A DNA stretch of 64,000 nt from Thiosymbion sp942492625 (GCA_942492625.1 CALOFM010000053.1:1-64000); one strand, 5' to 3'. Counted from the stretch's first letter, positions 24,897 through 34,269 are shown. Notes: a model not told the origin generated them from the letters alone. Program-made: numbers and translations.

Positions 24897-25892
24897 ATGG
24901 GTACCTACAAAGCCTTCCGCATCCACAACGACGACCAGAGCTATCGCGCGGGGATCGAACAGCTTCCCGTCGCCGAGCCGCGCGAAGGCGAGGTCCTGAT
25001 CCGCGTCGCCTACTCCAGCGTCAACTACAAGGACGCCCTGGCCGGGACCGGCAAGGGCAACATCTTGGCCAAATTCCCACTGGTCGGTGGCATAGACGCC
25101 GCGGGTATCGTCGAGGTCTCCGCCGACGGGCGCTTCGGCCGCGGCGACCCCGTGCTGGTGACCGGCCACGGGATGAGCTTCGACCACGACGGAGGCTATG
25201 CCGAGTACCTGAAGGTCCCCGGCGACTGGGCGATCCCCATGCCTACGGGTCTGGACCCGCGCAATGCCATGATCCTGGGCACCGCCGGCTTCACTGCTGC
25301 CCTGGCGATCCATCGCATGCAGGTCAACGGACAGCGGCCCGAGATGGGCCCCGTGCTGGTGACCGGGGCCACCGGCGGTGTCGGCTCCATCGCTATCGAC
25401 ATCCTCAAGCACCTGGGTTACGAGCCGGCGGCGGTGTCCGCAAAGAAGAAGCTTTACGGCTGGCTGCAGGAGCTCGGCGCCGGGCAGATTCTCGGACGCG
25501 ACCAGCTGCCGGGCAAGCAGCGACCCCTGGAGAAGGCGGTTTGGGGCGGCGCCGTAGACAACGTGGGGGGCGAGATGCTGGCACAGATCACGCGCACTAT
25601 CGTTCCCCGGGGAAACATCGCGAGCATCGGGCTCGCCGGCGGCTTCGAGCTCAACACCACGGTCATGCCCTTCATCCTGCGAGGGGCGAGCCTGCTCGGC
25701 ATCAACTCGGTGGAGGTACCCCATGATCTGCGCACCCGAATCTGGACACTCCTGGCAACGGACTGGCGCCCACCGCATCTGGAGAGACTGCTTACGGCCA
25801 CCCCGGGCCTCGATGAGCTCCCGCGCCTGTTCCACGACATGCTGGAGGGCAAGACCCACGGGCGTATATTGGTGGATCTGGGCTCCGGCTGA
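24897..25892 (+). CDS. acuI: Acrylyl-CoA reductase / YhdH-type MDR oxidoreductase
   Basis: A 331-residue zinc-free medium-chain reductase. It has the N-terminal GroES-like part (SSVNYKDALAGTGKGNI, GGIDAAGIV), the nucleotide-binding loop VTGATGGVGSIAIDILKHLG (residues 155-174) and a C-terminal part with NSVEVPHDLR. This is the AcuI/YhdH/YhfP family, which reduces acrylyl-CoA with NADPH. The start has a GGAGCTGTGTC leader. It is in line with the fumarase gene, but a functional link is not clear. Confidence 0.92.
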   Translation: MGTYKAFRIHNDDQSYRAGIEQLPVAEPREGEVLIRVAYSSVNYKDALAGTGKGNILAKFPLVGGIDAAGIVEVSADGRFGRGDPVLVTGHGMSFDHDGGYAEYLKVPGDWAIPMPTGLDPRNAMILGTAGFTAALAIHRMQVNGQRPEMGPVLVTGATGGVGSIAIDILKHLGYEPAAVSAKKKLYGWLQELGAGQILGRDQLPGKQRPLEKAVWGGAVDNVGGEMLAQITRTIVPRGNIASIGLAGGFELNTTVMPFILRGASLLGINSVEVPHDLRTRIWTLLATDWRPPHLERLLTATPGLDELPRLFHDMLEGKTHGRILVDLGSG

Positions 25893-26011
25893 GCGGCTTA
25901 ACGATGTCGGGTATCGGTAAATCGATCTCTACCGCCGGCATAGGGTTCGGCGGCTGGATGGCCAGATATGCCGGCTGGCTGCTGCTCACCCGAGACTGGA
26001 AGCACGACCAC

Positions 26012-26488
26012 ATGCGTACGTTCTTTTTGTTACTGGCCGCCACGTTCACCCTGGTGACTGCGGGTTGTGGTGGCGAGCCGGCGCCGGAAGAGCGGGTCCG
26101 CGCCTACATCGATCAGGTCGCCGAAGCAGCCGAGGCGCGCAAATTGCGGTCCTTCGATGACTTCGTAGCAGACGGCTACGAGGACGAGCGCGGCCGGACC
26201 AAGTCGGAGGTGCTCGGCGTCATCGCGCGCTACATCCTGGCCAATCAGCGCATCTACATCCTCAAGCGGGTTGCCTCGATCGGGGTCGATGATCCGCACC
26301 ACGCCCGGGCCGTCGTCTACGCCGCCATGGCGGGGCAACCGGTCTCGGGACCGGAGGACCTGAGGCGGATTTCCGCGGACGTCTATCGTTTCGAGATCGA
26401 TCTCAGCGCAGGTGAGGACGAAGTCCTGCGCGTAACCCGCGGCGACTGGAAACGAACCGGACCGGAGCAGTTTCTGATCGGGCGCTGA
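26012..26488 (+). CDS. Putative lipoprotein of unknown function
   Basis: The ATG at 26012 gives 158 residues with a lipoprotein signal: MRTFFLLLAATFTLVTAGCGG, cleaved before the Cys at about residue 19 (the motif is shown to that Cys). A frame open from 25904 adds 36 residues without family character. After the signal come EERVRAYIDQVAEAAEARKL and an alternating alpha/beta pattern (VYRFEIDLSAGEDEVLRV) resembling small NTF2-like or SnoaL folds; this is a guess. It lies between acuI and the hydrolase gene, on the same strand. No partner is evident. Confidence 0.7.
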   Translation: MRTFFLLLAATFTLVTAGCGGEPAPEERVRAYIDQVAEAAEARKLRSFDDFVADGYEDERGRTKSEVLGVIARYILANQRIYILKRVASIGVDDPHHARAVVYAAMAGQPVSGPEDLRRISADVYRFEIDLSAGEDEVLRVTRGDWKRTGPEQFLIGR

Positions 26489-26600
26489 GACCAGGTTCGG
26501 CTTGTCTTGTCCCGGGCTATGTCCGAGAATCCGGCCCAACAGTAATCCCGAGGACCTGACCGGAAGACAATCACGAAAACGACGACTTCGGAGACTTACC

Positions 26601-27386
26601 ATGCACAGCAAGCTTCGCACCCTGCTCCTATTGCTTCTTACCATCCCCTTCGCCGCTCGCTCAGCAATCAAGACCGAGACCGTTGAGTACAAAGACGGCG
26701 ATACCGCCCTCAACGGATTTATGGTCTACGACGACGCCCTGGAGGGTAAGCGGCCCGGTGTCATCGTGGTCCACGAATGGTGGGGACTGAATGATTACAC
26801 CAAGCAGCGCGCCGAGATGCTCGCCGAGCTCGGCTACGTGGCCTTCGCCATCGACATGTACGGGGACGAGAAGGTCACCGAGCACGCCAAGGACGCCAAG
26901 GGCTGGATGTCCCAAATCACGGAGAACGTAGAGGCCTGGCAAAAACGCGCATTGCTCGGCCTGGATATCCTCAAGAAGCACGAGTTGGTGGACCCGGACT
27001 ATACCGCCGCCGTGGGCTACTGCTTCGGCGGCGCAACCGTCATGCAGATGTCGTATGCGGGGGCCAACTTGGACGGCGTGGTGAGCTTTCACGGCTCCCT
27101 ACCCCCCGCCACGGAGGAGCAACAGAAGAACATCAAGGCCAAGGTGCTGGTTGCCCACGGCGAGGCAGACGGCTTCATACCCGCGGAGCGCATCATTGCA
27201 TTCAAGCAAGGACTGGATGCGGCCGGCGCCGACTGGCAGATGGTGAGCTACGGCGGTGCGCATCACGGCTTCACCAATCCCGGGGCGGACGCGTACGGTA
27301 TCGATGGAGTGAAATACGATGAGAAGGCGGACAACCGGTCCTGGGCCCTGATGCAGCTGTTCCTCGACGAAGTCTTCGCCGAATAA
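26601..27386 (+). CDS. Dienelactone hydrolase family protein, exported
   Basis: A 261-residue alpha/beta hydrolase. The ATG at 26601 gives a signal peptide (MHSKLRTLLLLLLTIPFAA) and has CGGAG upstream, so it is preferred over a frame from 26502. The catalytic triad is visible: Cys in GYCFGGAT, Asp in GEADGFIP and His in GAHHGFTN. VIVVHEWWGLNDY is the oxyanion region. Family members hydrolyse dienelactones or other esters; the true substrate is unknown. The stop is four bases from the NACHT gene stop on the other strand. Confidence 0.9.
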   Translation: MHSKLRTLLLLLLTIPFAARSAIKTETVEYKDGDTALNGFMVYDDALEGKRPGVIVVHEWWGLNDYTKQRAEMLAELGYVAFAIDMYGDEKVTEHAKDAKGWMSQITENVEAWQKRALLGLDILKKHELVDPDYTAAVGYCFGGATVMQMSYAGANLDGVVSFHGSLPPATEEQQKNIKAKVLVAHGEADGFIPAERIIAFKQGLDAAGADWQMVSYGGAHHGFTNPGADAYGIDGVKYDEKADNRSWALMQLFLDEVFAE

Positions 27387-27390
27387 GCCG

Positions 27391-30201
27391 CTAAGCGGAT
27401 TGCGTACCTGCGACGGAGAGCACGAGCCGAAAGCCGGCGTCCCTGTGTGGCTGGTCCGGGTAAGAGGCAAGCCGGCAGGCACAGCGCGCGCTGCGGTGAT
27501 CCTGAAGCCAAGACCCACCCCGCAGAACGCGCGCGCCGCTGGATTGCAGGTCGTTACGGCCATCGTCTCTCTTGTACGGATAGGGCCTGTATCCGGTGAG
27601 GCACCACTCCCAAACATTTCCGCTCAGATCCTGAACACCATGGGGGGTACCCCCGTCGGGAAACATGCCTACGCTGACCGGCCGGCCAATGCTGTCGCTC
27701 GTATTGGCGCGTGAGTCCTCCCACTCATCTCCCCAAGGGTAGATCCGCCCCGCAGCCCCCCGGGCGGCCAACTCCCATTCCGCTTCGGTGGGCAGACGCA
27801 TCAGGTAGCCGGCGGGAACATGGCTGGTGCGCCTGCGCAACTGGACGTCCAGCCAACGCGCATACGCCATGGCCTCGAACCAAGCAACACCAACCACGGG
27901 GCGATTTTCGAACGCTGCTTGCTCGGACCAGCTGTCCGGCTCCCGGCGATTCTTAGTCCTGCACCAATCCAGACCGGATTCGGTCCACCAGTCGGCGGAG
28001 TCGTAACCTCCGGTCCTGATAAAAGCCGCGAACTGAGCAACAGTAACCGGGTACCGGGCTACCCAATAGCGGTAGTCGACCGACATCTTTGGCGGATTTC
28101 CGCGCTCGTTGGGCTCCGCCTCCGAATCCTCCTCGCCGCTGCCCATAACCAAGGGGCCGGACTTGATGAGGACCAAACCCAGGGCCTTCTCCCGTTCGCC
28201 ACGAAAATGCGCCGACATGCGAAATCTCGAATGATCGAAGCGCACATCTCCCAGCATTCCCAAAACATCACCTACCTGCGCGCGCTCGCGCGCTTGCAGC
28301 GCCCCTCGTTCGACGAGCACAGCGAGCCGATGCGACACGCGCTCCAGAAGCCGGACGCGAGCCGCCTCATCGCGTATCCGGCTCAAGCCGATCTCCAACA
28401 GAACCTCACCCGCCAACCAGACCCGGCGCCAGCCGAAATTGTCCGTGGGCGGTTGAGGGGGACACAGCTTCTCGACCAACAGCAATACCCGCCCCAGCTC
28501 GCGCTGGTTGTGAACCAAAAAACCTATCGCCTGAAGCACGGTCTCCCGCCACGCGGCCCAATCAGCAAGAAGCGCTACGGCTTCTTCAGGAAAACCGACG
28601 GAATGCGAAAGATATGCCCCCGCCAGGTATTCCTGGAATGTGCGATGAAGAAAACAAAAGGTTCCCGGTTGGCTCTCCACCATCAGACCGGAACGCAAAA
28701 TCAAGGTATCCAGGACCGATTGTGCCCAGTCCAGGTGCTTCGTGGGATGCAATTGACGCAAAGACCTGATCAGATCCGGCTCACCCATCCCGGCTATCAG
28801 CCTCCGCTCCTCACAAACAGTTCCCGCGCAGACCTCGTAGGACAGCCGCTCGAACAGCCCGATCAGGTCGGTGCGGTCACGCCGGGCCTCGTTCAGAAGA
28901 TCGGTCAACCGTGGCTCGGCGCCCTGGCTCCCTTGCTCCCACCCCCAGAGTAGGATGTTTATCGCCTCCTCGTAGAGCCGCGCGCGCGAGTCGGGCAAAC
29001 CCCCTCGGTACGTGTGAACCAACGCCATTACCGTCAGCAAGATCGGCTGGGGCGCAAAGCCCCGGAGATCCGGCCTGCGCACCATCTGTTTCAGCGCTTC
29101 CGCCTTCTCCAGTCCTCGGGCCGCCGGGGCTTGGCGTTGAGCACTGACCTGGGCGTACCAGGCACCGATGAACTCGTCTATCCGCTGAACATCGAAGGGC
29201 ACGAGCGTTGTCTTCGGAAAACGCCGCGCGGACAGCTGTAAGTCCGGCTGCTCGTAAGCCAGCACTCGACAGGTCACCAGAATGCGGCAGGACGCGTACC
29301 GCTTCGCGGAGTCTTGAATGCTGTCGCGCACCGATGGAAGCAGGCTCGCAGGTACCTCGTCCAACCCATCGAGCAGCAAGAGCACCTCGCCTCGCTCCAA
29401 GGCAGCATAAAGGGGATCGATGGCAAAACCGAGGTTTCGCTCGCGCAGGTCGCGGACAATGTATCCCCACAAGATAGACGCGCTTGCCTCGTGGCTGCCC
29501 CCGTGGGCTCCTATCCAGGCGGCGAAATCGCCTAGAACCACCAGGATGGGAAGATACTCGCGTTCGGCCGCAGGCCAGCCCCCGAGGTGTTGTGCATCCC
29601 CGGCGGCCAGTGCATAGGCAAGCAGGTTCACGAAGGTGGTCTTTCCCGATCCCGGGCCACCGAGCAGAATCTGCGTGCGGCGCAGGATGGCCGCCTCCAT
29701 CGCGGTGACCCGACGCGGCTCGCCCGCCTCGGCCTCATGCTCGCTTCCGCGCTTGCGTGGTAGCGGAAAGGGCCAAAACTCACCACGCCGAGCGGCCTTG
29801 AGGGCCGAGTTGACAACCCCCGCCGGGGCGTTTAGATCGGTGTCGAGACCGACATAAAGGGCTCGTAAGCTCAAACCGAACGCGGGTGTGTGGCGGGTCC
29901 GCGCGGCAGGCGGCAAGATCCCGCGCAACGGCAGCTTGCCCGCACGCGCAGCGACCGCTCGGCGGTAGATCTCGATTTGCTCGCCAGGGGACTCTGGCCG
30001 GTCCCCGAGATAGAGACCGTTGACAATCTCTGCGTCATTCTCGGGAATGGCACTGACGGTGCTCGTTGCTTCCGCAGCCGGAGCTTCTCCGTCGGCGCCG
30101 ACGAGTGCCTGAAGCTCATCCTCCAGGACCCCTTTTTCGAGCTCGAGCTCGTCCAGGCGCCCCTGGAGCGTCTGGATATGCGCGAGTTTTTCTTGCGTCA
30201 T
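27391..30201 (-). CDS. NACHT-type STAND NTPase with C-terminal FGE-like (SUMF1) domain
   Basis: A 936-residue protein. Residues 1-35 form a predicted coiled coil (TQEKLAHIQTLQGRLDELE), and residues 60-130 are a linker with LSLRALYVGLDTDL, a motif seen just before NACHT domains. The NACHT part has Walker A GGPGSGKTT at 181-189 and Walker B LLLLDGLDEV at 274-283, then ILVTCRVLAY and a helical region with FLHRTFQEYLAGAYL. Residues 670-936 are an FGE-sulfatase domain (LPTEAEWELAARGA, YPWGDEW, DLSGNVWEW, VLRGGSW). The catalytic Cys pair expected after GGSW is replaced by LQDHRSA, so it is probably a sensor. Such proteins belong to bacterial NLR-like defence families. The start at 30201 is uncertain (other ATGs at 30249 and 30417). 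Confidence 0.85.
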   Translation of the reverse strand: MTQEKLAHIQTLQGRLDELELEKGVLEDELQALVGADGEAPAAEATSTVSAIPENDAEIVNGLYLGDRPESPGEQIEIYRRAVAARAGKLPLRGILPPAARTRHTPAFGLSLRALYVGLDTDLNAPAGVVNSALKAARRGEFWPFPLPRKRGSEHEAEAGEPRRVTAMEAAILRRTQILLGGPGSGKTTFVNLLAYALAAGDAQHLGGWPAAEREYLPILVVLGDFAAWIGAHGGSHEASASILWGYIVRDLRERNLGFAIDPLYAALERGEVLLLLDGLDEVPASLLPSVRDSIQDSAKRYASCRILVTCRVLAYEQPDLQLSARRFPKTTLVPFDVQRIDEFIGAWYAQVSAQRQAPAARGLEKAEALKQMVRRPDLRGFAPQPILLTVMALVHTYRGGLPDSRARLYEEAINILLWGWEQGSQGAEPRLTDLLNEARRDRTDLIGLFERLSYEVCAGTVCEERRLIAGMGEPDLIRSLRQLHPTKHLDWAQSVLDTLILRSGLMVESQPGTFCFLHRTFQEYLAGAYLSHSVGFPEEAVALLADWAAWRETVLQAIGFLVHNQRELGRVLLLVEKLCPPQPPTDNFGWRRVWLAGEVLLEIGLSRIRDEAARVRLLERVSHRLAVLVERGALQARERAQVGDVLGMLGDVRFDHSRFRMSAHFRGEREKALGLVLIKSGPLVMGSGEEDSEAEPNERGNPPKMSVDYRYWVARYPVTVAQFAAFIRTGGYDSADWWTESGLDWCRTKNRREPDSWSEQAAFENRPVVGVAWFEAMAYARWLDVQLRRRTSHVPAGYLMRLPTEAEWELAARGAAGRIYPWGDEWEDSRANTSDSIGRPVSVGMFPDGGTPHGVQDLSGNVWEWCLTGYRPYPYKRDDGRNDLQSSGARVLRGGSWLQDHRSARCACRLASYPDQPHRDAGFRLVLSVAGTQSA

Positions 30202-30328
30202 ATCAGGTCCAGAAGCAGCTGCCGATCGTTTCAATGGCTCCGAACGCATCACCGATACGGCCGTATCCAACGGGGAGAGGTTCCAAGGTTTATGATTCCG
30301 CGTCAGAATGCTAACAGATGTTTGCCGT

Positions 30329-30952
30329 ATGTCCGCTTCTTTGATCAACTTGGTCGTCGCCCTGCCGGCAGAGGCAAAGCCGATCGCATCCAGGCTCGGC
30401 CTGGAACGGGTGCACACCCAGCGGATATTCCCGATCTACCGGCGTGGGCACGCCCGTTTGGCGGTCTGCGCGCCGGGCAAGATCAACGCGGCAGCTGCGA
30501 CCGCCTATCTCGGCGCCCTGAGCGGCGGACGCAGAGACGCAATCTGGGTGAATATCGGAGCCGCGGGACACGCCCACCGGCATGTGGGCGAGGTGGTGCT
30601 TGCGCACAGGATCACCGACACAGGCTCCGGCAGAATCTGGCACCCGTCCCTTCCCCCGGGAGAGCCCTTCCCGTCCGAATCGCTGCTGACCCTGGACCGG
30701 CCGGACCTGAGCTATGAGCAAGACTCGATGGTAGACATGGAGGCCAGCGGCTTCTACGCCACAGCCAGCCGCTTCTCTCGCGTCGAGCTGGTACAGGTTC
30801 TCAAGGTCATTTCGGACAACCGCAAGCATCCCGCTCATGGGCTGAGCGCCAAACAGGTCCGAGGGCTCATGTTGGACGCCCTCGCCCCCCTCGAGGCACT
30901 GATCGCGCTTCTCGCGAAAACCGCGACAGGACTCCAGGAGCCCGAGGCGTAG
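30329..30952 (+). CDS. Nucleoside phosphorylase family protein (PNP/UDP type)
   Basis: A 207-residue protein resembling the PNP_UDP_1 family: NLVVALPAEAKPI at the start, VNIGAAGHAHRHVGEVVL, and the specific VDMEASGFYATA and KVISDN motifs near the end that set the base/ribose pocket. Relatives cleave nucleosides such as MTA, SAH or futalosine. The exact substrate cannot be said. The start at 30329 is preferred to an ATG at 30308, but neither has a strong site. It is divergent from the NACHT gene, whose start is only 127 bp away. PNP domains are known effectors in some STAND systems, so a link is possible; it may also be an ordinary metabolic gene. Confidence 0.75.
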   Translation: MSASLINLVVALPAEAKPIASRLGLERVHTQRIFPIYRRGHARLAVCAPGKINAAAATAYLGALSGGRRDAIWVNIGAAGHAHRHVGEVVLAHRITDTGSGRIWHPSLPPGEPFPSESLLTLDRPDLSYEQDSMVDMEASGFYATASRFSRVELVQVLKVISDNRKHPAHGLSAKQVRGLMLDALAPLEALIALLAKTATGLQEPEA

Positions 30953-31009
30953 TTCACAATGGGTACAAGTCCGTCAAATCCACGAACCACAGCAAGACTC
31001 CGTTGAGTC

Positions 31010-31765
31010 TCAAGCGCGCCCAAGCAGACGGTGAACCACCGCCCCCGCCAGCGTCATGCCGAACAACGCGGGCAGGTAGCTGACGGTCCCGTTAACGGCC
31101 CGCGCACGGCCAATGCCCGCAGGCTCTGGCGGAAGGGGTGCGCAGGGAGTCTCCTCGGACCAGACAGCGAGCGCGCCGCGGCCCAACCCCCGCCGGCGCA
31201 GCCGCTGGCGAACCACGCGAGCCAGCGGACAGACCTGCGAGTCCATGAGGTCTCCGACGCGGATGCGCGAGGGATCTGTGCGTCCGCCCGCACCCATGCT
31301 GCTGGCGACCGGGATACCGAGCTCGATCGCCGTGAAGATCAGTGCGACCTTGCTGTTGAGGCTGTCGATGGCGTCGATGACGAAGTCGAAGCCCGGCTCC
31401 AGGACCCGCGCCATCTCGTCCGCGGCCAGAAACTGGTCCAGACGCGTCAGACGGCAGTCGGGGTTGATGTCGTGCACACGCTCACCCATAACATCCAGCT
31501 TTTCGCGTCCGAGCGTCGAGCCCAGCGCGACCAGCTGGCGATTGAGGTTCGATGCGGCCACCTGGTCGAAATCGGCCAACGCCAAGTGTCCGATACCAGC
31601 GCGAGCCAAGGCCTCGGCAGCATAGGAGCCAACGCCGCCGAGCCCGGCCAACAGCACCCGCGCCCCGCGCAAGCGCTCTACGCCGCTGTCGCCGATGACA
31701 ATACGCGTGCGCTCCCAGATAGGGTTATCCAAACCCGGTCCGGAATCCGGAGACTCTCCAGTCAT
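31010..31765 (-). CDS. tcdA: tRNA threonylcarbamoyladenosine dehydratase (TcdA/CsdL)
   Basis: A 251-residue E1-like (ThiF/MoeB) enzyme that cyclises t6A37 in tRNA to ct6A. The ATP-binding loop is VLLAGLGGVGSYAAEALARA (residues 37-56), followed by DFDQVAASNLNRQ and FVIDAIDSLNSK. The C-terminal hydrophobic tail (FGMTLAGAVVHRLL) is typical. The start overlaps the tatD stop by 4 bp, so tatD and tcdA are coupled. No csdA/csdE partner is near. Confidence 0.95.
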   Translation of the reverse strand: MTGESPDSGPGLDNPIWERTRIVIGDSGVERLRGARVLLAGLGGVGSYAAEALARAGIGHLALADFDQVAASNLNRQLVALGSTLGREKLDVMGERVHDINPDCRLTRLDQFLAADEMARVLEPGFDFVIDAIDSLNSKVALIFTAIELGIPVASSMGAGGRTDPSRIRVGDLMDSQVCPLARVVRQRLRRRGLGRGALAVWSEETPCAPLPPEPAGIGRARAVNGTVSYLPALFGMTLAGAVVHRLLGRA

Positions 31766-32532
31766 TTTTCCAGCTCAATCCCCAGGAGCTCGCAAGCGTT
31801 GCGCGTAGTCTGCGCCGCGACCAGCTCCTGTGCCTCCCCGCGCGCCTCGGACAGCGCGGCCAGCACGTCTGGCAGGTACTCGGGACTGTTGCGCTCTCCG
31901 CGGTGTGCCGCGACCGTCAGGTCCGGCGCGTCCGTTTCCAACACGATCGCCGCCAACGGCAGATCCCTGGCGAGGGCGCGGAGCTTGCGGGAACGCTCGA
32001 AGGTAAGCATTCCGCCGAATCCGAGCTTGAAGCCCAGATCGATGTATTTCCTGGCTTGCTGCAGGCTGCCGCTGAAGGCGTGGGCGATGCCTCCGGGGAC
32101 ACGCGTGCGTTCGAGTGCCGCCAACACCTGGTCGTGGGACTTGCGTGCGTGAATCAGCACCGGCAGCCCGGCAGCGGCGGCCAGCTCGAGCTGGGCCCCG
32201 AACAGGACCTGCTGGCGCTCAGGGTCCAGGTCGCGCACAAAAAAGTCGAGCCCGATCTCCCCCACCGCGACCGGTCTCACCGCCTCAATCAAACGCTCCA
32301 ACTCAGCCAAGTCGTCGTCGCGATGCTGCTCCAGGAAAACCGGGTGCAATCCTAAGGCCGGGTACAAATCAGGCGCAGATCCGCAAAGATCGAGCAAGCC
32401 GCGCCAACCTCCGGCATGGATGGCGGGCACAACCACGGCAACAATGCCCAGAGCACGTGACCTGGAGATAACCTCGCAACGGTCTGGATCGAACGCTTGG
32501 ACATCGAGGTGGCAGTGGGTGTCGATCACCAC
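31762..32532 (-). CDS. tatD: TatD family metal-dependent hydrolase (DNase)
   Basis: A 256-residue TIM-barrel hydrolase. Metal ligands are seen in IDTHCHLD, GEIGLDFF, PVLIHARKSHDQVL, IAHAFSG and LETDAPDL. TatD-type proteins are 3'-5' nucleases on DNA with roles in quality control and DNA damage. It lies between DUF2058 (overlap 7 bp) and tcdA (overlap 4 bp), a co-translated trio. Confidence 0.95.
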   Translation of the reverse strand: MVIDTHCHLDVQAFDPDRCEVISRSRALGIVAVVVPAIHAGGWRGLLDLCGSAPDLYPALGLHPVFLEQHRDDDLAELERLIEAVRPVAVGEIGLDFFVRDLDPERQQVLFGAQLELAAAAGLPVLIHARKSHDQVLAALERTRVPGGIAHAFSGSLQQARKYIDLGFKLGFGGMLTFERSRKLRALARDLPLAAIVLETDAPDLTVAAHRGERNSPEYLPDVLAALSEARGEAQELVAAQTTRNACELLGIELEK

Positions 32533-33062
32533 ATCAAGTCATCCGGCACCTTGTAATCGGCGTACTCGTCGTCCTCGCCGCCATCGCCACCCGTCTGGTT
32601 CAACACGATGATCAGGCTCTGGTCCCGCGCCCGAACCCTTTCGGCAATTTCGGGTATGAGCAGCTCGTAACCCGTGTCCTGACGCACGACGGCCAAGCCA
32701 CCTGTCGCCAGCTTGCCCTGCTGTTCGGCGGTCACGTAGATGCGCTTGATACTGTCGCCGTCGAGAAAGCTGTAAGCGACATCCCCTTCGCCCCGGGGTA
32801 TCCGGTTCGAATGGATGAGCTGGCGCAGCTCGTTCGCTTCCGCCTTGCGCCGTGCATCTTCCTGGCGCTGCCGATTGAGCTCGGCATCGCGCCGCGCCTT
32901 CTCGGCCGCGGCCTGTTGCGCGCGCCGCCGGTCCTCCTCTCCCGGCCTGATCTTGCCGCCGGCCTGCTTGCCCTTCTTTCGCTTGGACGACCTGGCCTGT
33001 TTCACCCGCTGTTCGTCGACCAGCCCCGCCTTTAGCAGCTGATCCTGCAGTGAGTTTCCCAC
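32526..33062 (-). CDS. DUF2058 (YaiL-like) protein
   Basis: A 178-residue protein of the YaiL/DUF2058 family: it starts GNSLQDQLLKAGLVDEQRVK, has a long charged, Lys/Arg-rich coiled coil (about residues 25-80), and a C-terminal domain with SFLDGDSIKRIYVTAEQQ and GYELLIPEIAERV. The role is not known; it may be a nucleoprotein or polysome-associated protein. It begins the DUF2058-tatD-tcdA operon. Confidence 0.9.
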   Translation of the reverse strand: MGNSLQDQLLKAGLVDEQRVKQARSSKRKKGKQAGGKIRPGEEDRRRAQQAAAEKARRDAELNRQRQEDARRKAEANELRQLIHSNRIPRGEGDVAYSFLDGDSIKRIYVTAEQQGKLATGGLAVVRQDTGYELLIPEIAERVRARDQSLIIVLNQTGGDGGEDDEYADYKVPDDLMW

Positions 33063-33283
33063 GTTTTCCTCTCCCGAGCTCGTTGTACGATGAGGATTCG
33101 AGAATCTATCAGCCGAGCGCTCGAATGCAACCCATGGTGCAACTCTGTGCCCGCGCGCGCATCGGGGAGGGTGCTCGTTTCTACCTGGGTAGAGCGAAAA
33201 ACGGTACCAACCTATACCGGCACCGCCCGCAGACGGGTAGAATTCACAGGCTACGAACGATGCTGTGCAAAGGAGGAACCTCT

Positions 33284-33799
33284 ATGAAACAACTCGTAAA
33301 CCTTTTCCTTCCGCTTCTGCTCACGGTCCCGGCCCTTGCCGCAGAGCCGGGTCCAATCGGCTATGTGGATATGCAGATGGTGCTCGATAAGAGCAAGGCC
33401 GGCCAGCAGGCCCAAGAGGCGCTCAAGGAGAAGTTCGGAAGTAAGCAGCAGGAGTTTGCACAAGAGGAGCAGTCGATCCGTCAGCTGCAGCAAACCCTGG
33501 CCAGGGACGAAGCCCTGATGAGCCAAGCCGAGCTCGACAAGAAGAACGCCGACCTCAAGAAGATGATGGAGGCATTTCAGACGAAAGCGGAAAAGGCGCA
33601 GCAGGAGCTAGCGAGTGAGCAAAACAAGCTCAGTGGCAAGATCCTGGCGCCTGTCGAAGGAATCGTCGCTGCAGTAGCCAAGGACAACAAGGTCTCGGCG
33701 GTTTTTGAGCGCCGCCAGAGCGGCCTCTTGTATATCGCCGAAGGGTTGGATCTCACCTCCGAAGTCATCAAGCGGCTCGATGCGCAGGACAAGAGGTAG
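33284..33799 (+). CDS. OmpH/Skp family periplasmic chaperone
   Basis: A 171-residue protein with a clear signal peptide (MKQLVNLFLPLLLTVPALA) and a Skp-type coiled coil (about residues 40-120, KQQEFAQEEQSIRQLQQTL). The start at 33284 has a strong AAGGAGG site. Skp-like chaperones hold unfolded outer membrane proteins in the periplasm. Unlike skp next to bamA, it stands alone here and may be a second paralogue. It is divergent from the DUF2058 gene. Confidence 0.9.
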   Translation: MKQLVNLFLPLLLTVPALAAEPGPIGYVDMQMVLDKSKAGQQAQEALKEKFGSKQQEFAQEEQSIRQLQQTLARDEALMSQAELDKKNADLKKMMEAFQTKAEKAQQELASEQNKLSGKILAPVEGIVAAVAKDNKVSAVFERRQSGLLYIAEGLDLTSEVIKRLDAQDKR

Positions 33800-34007
33800 C
33801 AACAGGCGCTCAGTCGGTTTCGCCGGCGTGCGGGTCTCGGTTTTTTTTACGCTTAGGTTTCTTCTCTTCCGGGCGCCCGGGGTAGAATCATTGCGCTAAA
33901 TCGCCGCGTGAAGGGCCGTGGCTTGCCGGGCCAGTCGGCAATTCTTCGCAAGAGATCGGCGCTGCAGCGAAGGCCGCGCCCCAGTATGAAGATGAGGACG
34001 AGAATCG

Positions 34008-34247
34008 ATGCTTGGTGAATCCCACGATCTGCTGCACGAGTTTCCCGATCTGGAGGCAAAAATTGCAGCGCTTTGCAGCTCCAACGAAGAGTTTGCGCAA
34101 CTGATGTCGGAATACGACAACCTGGATGCCCGCGTCCGCAAGCTTGAGGAGCTTGGGACCCCGGTGGCCGACGAGACCATTGAGGATCTCAAGAAAGAGC
34201 GCCTGATGATGAAGGACCGTCTCTACGAAATCCTGCGCAGCGACTGA
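34008..34247 (+). CDS. YdcH-like DUF465 protein
   Basis: A 79-residue small protein with the DUF465 pattern: an early LLHEFPDLEAKIAAL, an acidic middle (AQLMSEYDNLDARVRKLE), and a late LKKERLMMKDRLYEIL. The family is widespread in proteobacteria with no fixed role; members are two-helix proteins. It lies 22 bp before the MBL hydrolase gene, so the two are likely one transcript. Confidence 0.9.
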   Translation: MLGESHDLLHEFPDLEAKIAALCSSNEEFAQLMSEYDNLDARVRKLEELGTPVADETIEDLKKERLMMKDRLYEILRSD

Positions 34248-34269
34248 TGCAGACGCAGATATTCGCGAC

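Noticed and set aside
33800..33860. Terminator after the ompH gene
   Set aside because: There is a T-run, but no convincing GC stem directly before it.
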